Source: Rutidosis leptorrhynchoides (Eukaryota > Streptophyta > Magnoliopsida > Asterales > Asteraceae). From it: a DNA stretch of 64,000 bases. The stretch is from the NCBI RefSeq assembly GCF_046630445.1, contig NC_092339.1, positions 75,720,001-75,784,000 of the forward strand, given 5' to 3'. A model generated the notes under the pieces. It searched no databases. It saw only the letters and a list, made by a program, of their open reading frames with translations, and was not told the DNA's origin. Positions 1 to 10,081 of this stretch are shown here, piece after piece; the stretch's first letter is position 1, and every line of letters starts with the position of its first letter. The translations under genes were made by a program, and so were the position numbers.

Positions 1-263
1 TATATTTATTTTTTATATAGATAATTAACATTTATTACTAAAGTATTAATATAGTTAGATTTTATGTCCCATATAGAAAATCTTTATTTAATATATAAAT
101 AATACTAATGATAAAAGTAATACTACTTATGATAAAAATTATGATAATTCTAATAATAACAAAAGTGATTCTTTCAATTTAAATTGATAGTTTAAATAAC
201 AGGTCAATTTCAATAATAAAAAAAAATTACTTTTAGTATTAGGGATCATAATAACATTACAAT
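1..263. other. AT-rich stretch, nothing recognised
   Basis: Very AT-rich DNA with short runs of A and T. I see no coding signal, repeat array or element end here. Confidence 0.5.
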
Positions 264-264
264 G

Positions 265-323
<59 letters not shown>
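264..323. repeat. (AAT)n microsatellite
   Basis: About 20 uninterrupted ATA/AAT units. The long Ile-rich or Leu/Tyr-rich reading frames crossing it are products of the trinucleotide repeat, not genes. Confidence 0.95.
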
Positions 324-324
<1 letters not shown>

Positions 325-517
325 TTCATAATGTTAATGGTTTTATTAGTATTAAATATAATAATAACAATAATGGTTTTACTCATAATGGTGTTACTAA
401 TAATATCCTTATTACTAATAATAATACTAATATTAATAACAATAATTCTAAAAATAATAATTTTATTAATAATGATACTTATATTGATAGTGATAATAAT
501 AATCATACTTATTTTAC

Positions 518-695
<178 letters not shown>

Positions 696-749
696 AGAAA
701 TAAAGTAAAATTGTATACCCTTTCCAAGCTTTTTCAAAAAAAAAGAAAT

Positions 750-815
750 GCCCCATACGAGATTCGAACCCACGACCTCTCGCCAAATCAAAATACTCCT
801 AACCATCAATCCATT
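750..815 (-). other. tRNA-like / SINE-head-like segment
   Basis: Read on the minus strand this has an A-box-like TGGTTAGGAGT, then about 33 nt later GGGTTCGAATC, which matches the Pol III B box and a T-loop. It is followed by a T-rich run like a Pol III stop. No full cloverleaf or CCA-ready acceptor stem is evident, so a decayed tRNA or the head of a tRNA-derived SINE is likelier than a working tRNA gene. Confidence 0.4.
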
Positions 816-843
816 TCCAGTTTTCTGATTAATGTTACAACCC

Positions 844-845
<2 letters not shown>

Positions 846-884
<39 letters not shown>
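846..884. repeat. (TA)n microsatellite
   Basis: About 19 TA units. Confidence 0.95.
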
Positions 885-886
<2 letters not shown>

Positions 887-1070
887 ATTTTCTGTTTTTA
901 ATACGTAAAGCTCAATCACTCTGGCCCAAAATAGTTTCACAAACCCAACCGAGTTTCATAAGCCCAACTATAATTAGTTCTCAGCCCAAGTAGGAATATG
1001 ACAGCCCAATAATCTATCCATTTTGCTATAGCCCAAGACTGTTTAAATAAAAAAAATTAAGAACCGAAGC

Positions 1071-1135
1071 AGGCGAGAATCGAACCCAGGACCAGTCGTT
1101 TAACAAGGGACTCTCCAGACCGTTTCACCATTATT
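1071..1135 (-). other. Second tRNA-like segment
   Basis: On the minus strand TGGTGAAACGG resembles an A box, and GGGTTCGATTC about 37 nt further on resembles a B box. It has the same orientation as the similar piece about 320 bp to the left but a different sequence between the boxes, so the two are not simple copies. Decayed tRNA or SINE head. Confidence 0.4.
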
Positions 1136-2859
1136 TTGTTTCTGTTTATACTCGTGTGAAAAATCAATTAACATGTACAAAACAGTTTTCCCTCTTCAAC
1201 AAAGTTTCACCATCAACATTCCTTCATTTCACAATCATACCTGATAATCACCCTCTTTATATTATCATTTATCATTTGATATCTTTATTATTATCAAAAG
1301 AAAACATAATTATAATCATTTATTCGCCACAATTATCATTATATCATTAACGTATCTTGATCATTTTCTCCATCGAAACACCCACCATCGTTATCAACGT
1401 ATCATGCAATCATCATCATCTTCATTTCGTTTCCACTGTTCATCGTCATCATCATTTTCGTTATCCTATTTTAATCATCATCTTCGTTTATTAGACTCCA
1501 ACAGAAAACATCAATATAGGAGTGGACTTCGTGGGTTTCATTGAACGTACAAGTGGTTATGATCAAGTGGGTTTTAATAGTGACGGTTGTGGGTTTCATG
1601 GTACACAAGTTGAAGGTGCGGTGGTTGATGATGAAATGGTGGTGGCTCTAATGTTGATGATGGTCGCAGGTTTTTAGGTCTCGCAACAGAAACAGCAGAA
1701 ACAAATTTGAAGAGAGAGAGAGGAGAGAGAAAAGAGAAAGGTGGTGATGGTGGAGGTGGTTGTCTTGATCGTTGGTGATGGCAATTTTGTGGTGGTGAAA
1801 GTGGACGATAGAGATGGTGGTCGTGATTGGTGATGGAGTGGCGGACATGGTGGTTGTAGGATGTAGCCGTGAGTGGTGATGGTTGTTTTGGTTGAAAAAA
1901 AAGGTGGTGATGTGGTGGCCGGTGGTGATCTCCAATGGTTAAGGCGATGGAGAGTGTGGTGTTGCAAGTGTTCTTATGTCAATTTAAATAGAGAACACAG
2001 AGAATTGAAGTGTTGATGATGGCTTTCTCAAACTCTTATGTGTACATATATTATTTATTTATAAATATAATGTTAATAATAATAATAATTAATAATAATA
2101 ATATAATAATAATTAAAAGTTCTAAGTGGGAAATAATTATAAACAGGTATAGTGATCCTAAATAGGATAGCAGCCGCAAATTTTGGGAGTATCCTACAGA
2201 CGGTTTTCGCGGAGCGTGTCTATTGCTAAACAGTTATCGTATAAAAGTGCTTCCTAAAAATCCCAAATTTTTAGATTAAATATAATTAATTATTTCACTC
2301 ATTAACTGTTTGAAACCCGATCAAAAAGGTTCGAAATTATTTATTTTCTGTCCCGATTTATATGTACGGAGTACTAATATTTAAACTTAAAAAGGTACAA
2401 AATATTTTTATCAAATCTAAGATTCTTCGTAATCAATTTACATTTCAATTTTTATTTTAAATCTTCTTAACCACGTATTAGAACTATATGAACACTGGCG
2501 AAATGCCAACTGAGTTTTACTGACGTTTACCATTTAAGCTCGAAATCATTTGTTTTTAATATATTTTCTTTCTATATATAAATAGTTTTAAAATAGCAAG
2601 TTTAATTACAAAAAAAAATATATTATATATTTTTAAACAACTAAGTTTAAGATAACGTTAAATATTTACAAGAAGTTTTTATATACATAATTATATATAT
2701 ATATATCTATATATTTATAAATATAGTTTCCATTACATCGCTTATTATTTTACATATTTATTTCCAACAATTAAGTCATATAATATTTCAAATAATATTT
2801 CAAATTATCATAAATATATATATACATTTAAATATACGTGTATCTATTTACAAATAGTT
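1136..2859. other. Non-coding stretch with a GGTGGT-rich tract
   Basis: About 1,600-1,930 is rich in GTGG/GGTGAT on the plus strand; read on the minus strand it is CACC/ATCACC-rich followed by a CTCTCTCT run, as in leaders of plant genes and LTRs. A TATTTAAA at about 1,985 (minus) would suit a promoter for that leader. The two His/Thr-rich minus-strand frames are low-complexity and are not called. The stretch may be the body of the LTR that ends at 3,011, but I could not find its other end. Confidence 0.4.
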
Positions 2860-3011
2860 GTTCGTGAATCGTCGAGAACAGTCAAAGGTCAATTGAATAT
2901 ATGAACATAATTTCAAAACTTTTGAGACTCAATATTACAGACTTTGCTTATCGTATCGAAATCATATAAAAATTAAGTTTAAATTTGGTCGGAAATTCCC
3001 GGGTCATCACA
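2860..3011 (-). mobile_element. Terminus of a chromovirus-type LTR (sense is minus), abutting E1
   Basis: Read on the minus strand the LTR begins TGTGATGACCCGGGAATTTC at 3,011. The same layout, ending on the plus strand in TTCGTGAATCGTCG, a conserved ~120-bp AT-rich stretch and then TCACA, recurs at 39,540-39,717. It also resembles the 3' ends of the E3-family LTRs (TTCGTGAATCACCGG ... TCACTACA). It sits directly against the integrase end of E1, so it marks an insertion or recombination junction. The left end was not found; the LTR probably extends well to the left. Confidence 0.6.
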
Positions 3012-3058
3012 ACAGAGTTCTTCTTTTCAATTCACGATTCAAGCTATTTCCCAGAAAA

Positions 3059-4207
3059 TTGAAATCAAGATGGTCTGGACCATTCATAGTCAAAAGAGTT
3101 TTCCCATACGGAACAATAGAGTTAATAAATTCAAATGGAATTGAATTTAAAGTTAATGGTCACAGAGTTAAACATTACATACATGGTCCGATGGAAGTTG
3201 ACAATGAAGTCAATCATAATTTCACCACCCAAGAAAACCTTCAAAATGAAAACATAAATATGTTATCAACAACATATGAAAAATCAAAATTGGAAAATAG
3301 GGAGGATTCAAATTTGAGTGATGAAGAAGAATTCTTATACAAACCTCCCATTCCAAGAAACGAAGAAAAATGTGAACAAGAAGTTCAAATAGAAGTGAAA
3401 GAACCAAGAAAAGAACACCCGAAAAAGGTTTACAAACCAACTCGACTTACTAAAGCCGGAGACCCGGGTGAATTTATCATTTCTTGCTTGCTTAATGATG
3501 GTGCTGTATATAATGGACTCGCAGATTTAGGAGCAAGTGCAAATATTATGCCTCTTTCCTTATACAAAAGATTAGGTATGGGTAAATTAAAACCAACCAA
3601 AATAGGTGTTCAATCATTTGACCTAACCATTAAACACCCGGTTGGAATAGCAAATAATTTACTTGTAAACATGGGAAGTTTGACATTTGTTGCAAACTTC
3701 ATAGTGATTAATATAGAGGAAAACCTTGATATTCCTCTAATTTTAGGTCGCCCATTTTTAGCAACCACCGAGGCATTCATTGATGTCAGAGAAGGTAGAA
3801 TGACACTTAGGGATGGTGATAAATCGATCACCTTTGTGAACCAAAAGTTTAGATCTCCACCAACCAAAACTGTTAAATCAATAAAAACGAATAAGTGTGG
3901 GGAAGATGAAGAAACACTTAATGCTGATCCAATCACAAAGAACCCCGTTGATGATAAGAAATTAGATGAACCCATTTTTAACAGTTCAACGAAGAAACTT
4001 TATAAACGGATTCACGATGCTAGGATTAAGGGAAACTTTAAGTTATGTAACCGATTAATATCCAATTTATCGCTAAAAGAAAAGGCGATGTTAGTTGAAC
4101 TTGTGAAAGTTACGGAGGAAATCAACAAATGGATTGAAGTAAAAGTCAAAGATATACAAGTTGTTGATGATCTAATTGAAAATAACGTTAATCACAATTT
4201 CAACTAA
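3059..4207 (+). CDS. Athila-like integrase C-terminus joined in frame to a retropepsin-like domain (in E1)
   Basis: Open frame of 382 aa inside E1. Residues ~3-42 carry the GPY/F module of Gypsy integrases ([18 protein letters not shown], then VNGHRVKHY). After an acidic linker, residues ~135-260 match the Athila aspartic protease: [12 protein letters not shown], catalytic-type [12 protein letters not shown] (DLGA, the usual Athila variant) and [20 protein letters not shown]. The last ~75 residues ([20 protein letters not shown] onward) belong to no domain I recognise. In the usual Gypsy order protease lies upstream of reverse transcriptase; here it follows integrase in the same frame. The start used is the first Met of the open frame; the true integrase start is outside this copy. 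E2 carries the same protease and tail. Confidence 0.75.
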   Translation: MKSRWSGPFIVKRVFPYGTIELINSNGIEFKVNGHRVKHYIHGPMEVDNEVNHNFTTQENLQNENINMLSTTYEKSKLENREDSNLSDEEEFLYKPPIPRNEEKCEQEVQIEVKEPRKEHPKKVYKPTRLTKAGDPGEFIISCLLNDGAVYNGLADLGASANIMPLSLYKRLGMGKLKPTKIGVQSFDLTIKHPVGIANNLLVNMGSLTFVANFIVINIEENLDIPLILGRPFLATTEAFIDVREGRMTLRDGDKSITFVNQKFRSPPTKTVKSIKTNKCGEDEETLNADPITKNPVDDKKLDEPIFNSSTKKLYKRIHDARIKGNFKLCNRLISNLSLKEKAMLVELVKVTEEINKWIEVKVKDIQVVDDLIENNVNHNFN

Positions 4208-4380
4208 GTGTGGGGAGGTTTGAATCTTTTTAGGGTAATATGTATTTCTGTTAGAGTTAGATTTTCTGTTTTCGTGTAGTTCTCGAGAATGGAATCCGAA
4301 TGGTCTTTCCCTAGCAGACCCTAAAGAACTAGTCTTCTCCCCCCCCATTCTGAATTTTTATTTTTATTTAGGTTTTATGA

Positions 4381-4798
4381 GATGAAGACTTCCCGTGAAC
4401 TAAACCATGGTCTAATGTTACACGCTTTGATCACTAAACGTAATAATGACACTCTTTCAAGTGAATTGGTATCATTAATCAGAGGTAAATTGAACGGAGT
4501 AAGAAAAGAATCCAGGAACGAAAATAATAAGTTACAGTTTGGTAAAGGAAAATCAAAATCCGCAGCGAAAAGAAGAGCACGACACCTTGAAAGATGTCAC
4601 AAATACGGAAAATGGTCACACGAAGGAAAATGCTCGACGAATCAGACATATTCCAATACCGAATTCGTTACTTTATGCAGAGATGGGCCGTTCATATGTT
4701 TCGAAGAAAAAACATTGAATGCTCGAGGTTACGCCTATGTAGCTATGGAAAACCAATTAGTCCGACTATCTTATGAGTGGGCTAAAGCAGGTCACTGA
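4381..4798 (+). CDS. Small basic Cys-containing ORF of E1, function unknown
   Basis: Open frame of 138 aa that begins 173 bases after the protease-tail ORF, behind a T-rich tract ending TTTAG. Residues ~55-85 are strongly basic (KSKSAAKRRARHLERCHKYG) and followed by a C-x12-C/His cluster that loosely recalls a nucleic-acid-binding knuckle but does not fit CCHC spacing. The stop is followed within about 20 bases by a consensus splice donor (CAG/GTAAGT at 4,812-4,820). E2 lacks this segment. Athila-type elements are known to express 3' ORFs by splicing, so the donor may belong to such a system; that is inference. Confidence 0.45.
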
Positions 4799-4989
4799 GA
4801 ATTCTATCTCACAGGTAAGTTTGTACAGATTTTATTTTTATTTTTATTGTTTTGAACCTTTTGATAATAAACGGTAATTTGTTCGCTATAAAGTATTAAA
4901 TTGGTATTCGATAAAATTAGGTCTTGCGACTGAAATTATTGATATCATACAAAAATTTATTACATCACTGCGAAATTTACCGTTTATTC

Positions 4990-5640
4990 TTAAGGTATAA
5001 ATATCTTTAATCATTCAACCCAAAATATTTCAAAAATTCGTCATGAGTTAAACTAGGTTATGGAACCGAAATTACTTTACCGAAAAGAGGGGCGTATATT
5101 TTTAATAATATTTGATTGATTAAAGTGGGATAAAAGACCAAAAAGATTTTTAATTTTATTTTTACTTTGTTTTTAAAATTAATATATAAATATTAAATTA
5201 ATATTATAAACTTTTTAAAATTAATATATTTAAATTTGTAAATATTTGAAAAATTAATATTTTTAATATAAGTTTGTATGTATAAAAACAAAAATAAAAT
5301 ATAAATTTGGTATGAATTTTTAATATTACTAATATTAATTTTTAATTTTATGCATTTTAAATTTAAGTTTGGTGTGAATTTAAAAACAAAAATTTACTTT
5401 ATTTCGTTAAGTTAAAAATATGTTTTTTAAAATTCGTCGTGAGTTGAAAACTAGGTCGTTGAACCGAAATTGCTCTACCCAAGGGAGGGACGAGAACTTT
5501 TATTATCATTATTTTTAATCTTATTGGATTAAAGTAAGCCAAAAACATTTAAAAAACCCAAAAATCTTTACTTTTAAAACCGCGCTTAAAAATGACAAAT
5601 TTTAAAATTTTGTCGAGGGACGGAGTAGGACAACGATCTG
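4990..5640 (+). repeat. Two tandem copies of a ~400-bp non-coding block in E1
   Basis: The stretch from about 5,031 (TCGTCATGAGTTAAACTAGG, then GAACCGAAATTACTTTACC) recurs from about 5,430 (TCGTCGTGAGTTGAAAACTA, then GAACCGAAATTGCTCTACCC). Both copies are followed by a GGGACG/GGGGCG run and a WAAAGTRRG motif. E2 has one copy at about 40,978-41,170. The repeated motif GAACCGAAATT-x-CT is the best conserved part and stands out from the AT-rich surroundings. Confidence 0.6.
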
Positions 5641-5750
5641 AAACGCCCTCATCCTAAAAAGAAACAAATTTTTAAAATTTAAGTTAATCATATGTTTTAA
5701 AAGTTATAAGATTTTTATAAAAAAAAAAAGTGAAAATCAATGTACCCGAA

Positions 5751-5830
5751 CCCCATGCGATCGCATGGGGTTTGCACTGCAACCTCATGCGATCGCATGA
5801 GGCTGGATTTCAGCTCATGAACAAAAGTCC
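5751..5830 (+). promoter_or_regulatory. Internal promoter-like module of E1: two 20-bp palindromes plus degenerate TATA
   Basis: 5,751-5,770 reads CCCCATGCGATCGCATGGGG and 5,783-5,802 reads CCTCATGCGATCGCATGAGG; both are perfect 20-bp palindromes sharing a 14-bp core. Their centres are 32 bp apart, exactly as in the two Athila LTRs (32,990-33,039 and 43,650-43,702). An ATGAACAAAAG at 5,817-5,827 aligns with the ATGCCTATAAAAG of the LTR promoter. A CA-rich, then CT-rich leader-like stretch follows. The module lies ~750 bp ahead of the ATHILA-type ORF, so it may have driven that ORF; the promoter role is inferred. Confidence 0.6.
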
Positions 5831-6548
5831 AGCGAGCTCTGCTCTTCACCATAACACACACACAATACACGAAAACTCTCCCAAAACCCTCTCAAATTTC
5901 ATCATTTTTTCACCAAAATTCACCAAATTTCTTGCTACAATCCGCTCTAAACATGAATTTGATAAGGAGTTTATCAAAAAGGGTAACAATTTCACTCCTA
6001 AACCTCTTTAAATTTGATTTTTAGTGTTCTTGAGCTATAATTTACCTAATTTGATTTTGTTAATTTCTAGTGTAATTAGAGTTAAATTGTTAGTATTTTA
6101 TGCATGTATAACCTAGATTGATGCTATTTAACATGATTTGAAGCCAAAAACTTCAAAAATTTTAGAAATCTAGGGTTTGTGTTCTTGAGCAATTTGGGAC
6201 TTTTTGATATAAACAGGTTATGGCCAATTTTTGTCATGAATTATTGCTAAATGAAGTAGTGTAACATGTTTAGGTAGTTAAATGATTCAAACTTTGATCC
6301 TAAACATGATTTTTGGAGATTAAAGTAGACTTTTTAAGTCTAAAATTCATGAACTTGATAAATTTGATATAATTGCCATTTGAGACTTGTTTAATTGCTA
6401 GTAATGACTATTTTGGCATGTTATTTGAGTTAAATGCTTATGAACTTTGTATACATTTTCATATATGCTTATTTGAAAAAAGTGTAGAATTGTTAAAATT
6501 GTGAAAATATGTATAAGTTTAATTTTGATTTAACATGTTATTGTAATT
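5831..6548 (+). other. Leader-like AT-rich spacer before the ATHILA-type ORF
   Basis: CA/CT-rich, leader-like at first (5,840-5,950), then AT-rich, intron-like DNA. The 93-aa open frame at 5,730-6,011 runs across the palindromes and looks fortuitous. No clear gene. Confidence 0.4.
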
Positions 6549-8078
6549 ATGTTAATTTGTTATTTTGCTGATACTGGAGGTTCATCATCATCATCTAGAC
6601 TACCTGCTCCAGAACCTGAACCTGAAATGCAATATGAACCTGAACCGGAACAACAACAGGAACCACAACAAAAGCCTGATCAATACGTACCTTATTATGA
6701 TCCGCTACAATTTGTTGATGCCGTCACAGTATTTCCGATGCATCCACCAGTATAATACCCAGCAATTCCTGAACACACGTTGCATCCTAATCTGAGATTC
6801 GATAGAAGCTGGAGAGATTACCCATCATATCAAAGTAACAAATTCAAACTGCAACCGAAAAATGTAGAGGTGCCAAGAGTAATCGATTGGGATCCTTTGG
6901 AAAGAGTCCAACTAGCTAACCGAGTTAGACTCCATCTGATCCAAAGGTATGGCAGTTCTTCTTTTCCCGATTGGGAACGTCTATTCACCATTCGTAGGCC
7001 TGTATATAAGGAATGGTGTGTTGAGCTGATGAGTACTATAGCATTAAATGTAGATGTAGATAGGTTAGATGATAGAAGTTTTCTTAGGTTTATACTTGGC
7101 CGTAGGATATACAGGATGTCCATGCTGGACATGGCCAGGGCATTACAGATTTACACTCCTAGTGAATTGCTACTACCCAATTGTATGAATTTGATTTATC
7201 GTGGTGAAAGGGTAGATAGGAATTTTGACGTGAACGCCGTCTGGAGGCGTATGTCAAACTATAATGTTTTTACACTGGGAGGAAAACACTCCTACTTACA
7301 TATTAACAAAGCCGAGCTTCGTATAATTCATAGATTTTTGGCTAACTCGATTACACAAAGAGGTCACAACAAGGAAAAATTGACCTTACATGATTTATTT
7401 TACCTAAAGTGTATTCGAGACCCAAGAGGCTTTGTTAATATCCCCTACTGTGTTGGTTTTTATTTATCTAAGATGGTTGAAGGAATACAGGAAGGGGGGA
7501 TAATTGGATGAGGTATTTTTGTTACTCTCATTGGAGAGTATTTAGGTGTAGATAAGGACCAAGGGGGTCCACTTTTGAAATGTAGGGAACAGGTCGAGCC
7601 TTTAGGATTGAAGGTTTATGTGGGTGCTAAGGTATTAAAGAGTAGATGCAACCAGGAAATACCCTATGAAGGTAGTCATCCACAGGTAGAGAGAGGATCA
7701 GACGAGGAAATGGAGGAAGCGGATGACATTAGGGATGTCATTCGGGAGGCTATGACTGATGTCTACCAGCATATAGATGAGGTAGATATGATAAACGCGG
7801 AGAGATTTCGTCAGATGGAGCAGTGGCAAGCCCGGAATGATTACGAGCATTCCAGGCAACGACAGCATGATAGATGGGACTATCATCAGCGTCAGATTAT
7901 GAGCCGGCTGTCACCTCAGGATCACTACGTTCCGACCCGACCCGCTTACTATCCTCCACACCAGCCCGAGATGAGACCACCATATTCTCTCTATGACCCT
8001 AACCAGGCCTACCAGTACACCTATCACCAAGCATGGAACCCGGACGACGACATGAACTGGAACCCCTATCCAGATTGA
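6549..8078 (+). pseudogene. ATHILA-type ORF of E1 (Athila ORF-1 family), broken
   Basis: The reading frames here show a Glu/Pro/Gln-rich N-terminal part (PEPEPEMQYEPEPEQQQEP) and a globular part of ~250 residues of the Arabidopsis retrotransposon ORF-1 (ATHILA) type. Landmarks are WERLFTIRRPVYKEW, SFLRFILGRRIYRMSMLDMA, an LLLPNCMNLIYRG stretch, HLIQRY and LHDLFYLKCI. A Gln/Tyr/Pro-rich C-terminal tail (RDQ-rich helix, then PYSLYDPNQAYQYTYHQAW) ends near 8,078. The function of this plant family is unknown; it sits where env-like ORFs lie in Athila relatives. It is broken by about two or three changes. E2 has lost this whole segment. Confidence 0.7.
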
Positions 8079-10081
8079 TTTAGTTCCTGTTGGTGATTTC
8101 TATGATTTTTATTATTTATTATTTCTATTTATTTATGTTTAAACATATGATATTGTGATACATTAATGTATTGTTTAATATTTTTATTATGTTGTACTAA
8201 TATTTCATATTTGATTTGAAAGTAGGATTTTAAGTCCCATTTCAAATTAACATGCTTGTTTATATTTGTATGTATGTATATTGTCAATTATACACAACAG
8301 GGTAAAACATCGCATTTTCAAAGACTGGCATTAAGTTCAGCAAAAGCTAATACTTTTGACGACAAAACGAAAAACAAATGTGATGTAACAACAAGACGGA
8401 ATGAACAAATGATGTGCACCATTTATCATTCAGCAAATAAACGCCAATATGTTTGGAAACTTTAGTAAAATTTAATCATTTTTCTACGCTAATCACACTC
8501 AATAATTTAAATTGTTACTGATTTCTTGCAAATGAGGGCATTGTAAGATCTTAAGTGTGAGAAGGGGTTAAATTCTTTCAGATTTTTAAATTTTTTAAAT
8601 TTATACACTTGGTTACCATTAAAAATACTAGTAACGCAGTAGTTGTATTAGAATCTAGTGCTCTATGATAATAAAGAATAGTCCTAGTCTTATATACTGA
8701 CTACCCAATTCTAGTAAAATTTTTCAAAATTTTCAATTAAATGAATTCAAATTCATGTTTATACATATTTATGAACGATAAAAATAGGTGTTAACACCGA
8801 AATTATTGTTACCTTGGAAATGACATAAATTGAGAAACAAACCAAAATGTTAGAATTCATTTAAAATAGAATAGAGGACAATAAAAAGGCAAATAAAAGA
8901 AAATAAAAAGCCAAGTGTGGGAAAAATTTACCAAGTTATTTTGAACATATATCACATATTTCTGTAACAAATAATTGAAGATACTTTTGCTTTGGACTAA
9001 TTTAATCAGTTTTACCCGATTTACTGTAAGAAAAGATGGATCTACACGATGAATCAACTCCATCATTAAAAGGAAGTAAAGTCTTCCGAAAAAGAAACGC
9101 GCTTCTTGATTTAGGTCATGAAGTTGTCGTCCAGACCAGTTGTAGAGTCTACGAAAAACCTTGAAAAGTTTTCTCGAAAATCAGCTAGAAATCCACGGAC
9201 CTCAGCATCAAACAGGGTCGTCAAGTGGTCAGACTTATCCTAACCATGAGAGGATCTATCTCGTAAAATGGGGAGGACGCCGTGCAAATTAGCTTGATAA
9301 GACTAATGAATCAGATCTCCAGAAAGGATAATCTCCTTAAAGATTAAAAATTAGCTTTTAAGACTGATATTACTCAATCCTTGAGATTGACTTTAAAGAT
9401 TGAGAATTACAAACTCATGGAATTCGATGATATCTAAACTCGAGCTTGAACGAGAAAATATTTTGATCAAAATTACAAACCGATTTGTTTTCTGAAAAAC
9501 CCATTTTTAATGCGTTCATTACCATTGAACGTAAAATCCTAGGAATTCACCTGAATTCATTAGGTCACCTGAACCAAATCGGGTGTCAACCGTAAGAACG
9601 GTGGTTGCATAGTATGGTCGAAGACAGGACCTTGTGCCAAACCGAAAAACCATAAGGGTGAGCTTTACTATTGCTCCTACCAATGATAGTAAATGCATCC
9701 GACACATTATAGACCATAATTAAAAGCATGTCAGGGGACATTGCCTTAACAGTTGCTTGTTCAACGCTTTCCTTTACAACCGGACGGTAGTTTACCGAAT
9801 GCTAATATACGGAGCAAGTATACTGGATGTGTTGCATTCCCAATACAAGGTTAGCAAGTGGGTGACACAAAACCGCAAATTTTGAGCTAAAATTTTCAAA
9901 TCTGAAACCCACCAAACCCACAAAAATAATTTGCAAACACCGGTGAAGGGTTATTCCGGAAAACTTATCTAGGGTAAAAGCTAGATTTAATTTTCAAAAG
10001 ATCAAATGTTTTCATAAAGATCCAATTTCCTTAAGGATCTAAATTTTTATAGTCATGTGGGACTGTAAACCACATCGTTAC
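8079..10081 (+). other. 3' non-coding region of E1
   Basis: AT-rich region shared with E2 from about 8,290 (equivalent 41,375). It contains a conserved block at 9,036-9,990, including a short frame that begins MDLHDESTPSLKGSKVF; E2 has the matching MDLHDESIPSLKGSKVF at about 41,970. A second shared stretch around 9,610-9,650 (GACAGGACCTTGTGCCA) and the AAACACCGGTGAAGGG block near 9,935 are nearly unchanged. No longer gene is visible. Confidence 0.6.
10077..10081. repeat. Target-site duplication of E3 (left), GTTAC
   Basis: GTTAC precedes the E3 LTR at 10,082 and is repeated at 32,393-32,397 directly after the other LTR. In E2 the uninterrupted sequence has a single GTTAC at 43,013-43,017. 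Confidence 0.9.

Larger units (their letters stand above)
3012..10081 (+). mobile_element. E1, Athila-like Ty3/Gypsy element, left portion
   Basis: In plus-strand order it holds an integrase C-terminus, a retropepsin-like domain, a small Cys-containing ORF, an internal promoter-like module, an ATHILA-type ORF and a ~2-kb non-coding 3' region. At 10,077-10,081 (GTTAC) it is interrupted by E3 and resumes at 32,393. The uninterrupted relative E2 shows the join: both read through the same ...GTTACTA...TTTATACCGCCGTAT sequence. The 5' part (gag to most of pol and the 5' LTR) is missing from the window. It is an old, broken copy with a few coding breaks. Confidence 0.85.

Noticed and set aside
750-1135. 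Functional tRNA genes
   Set aside because: Only A/B-box-like parts are present; no convincing cloverleaf or anticodon arm.
1648-1967. Two overlapping His/Thr/Ser-rich minus-strand frames
   Set aside because: Low-complexity CACC/ATCACC tract; two frames are open at once, and no domain is visible.
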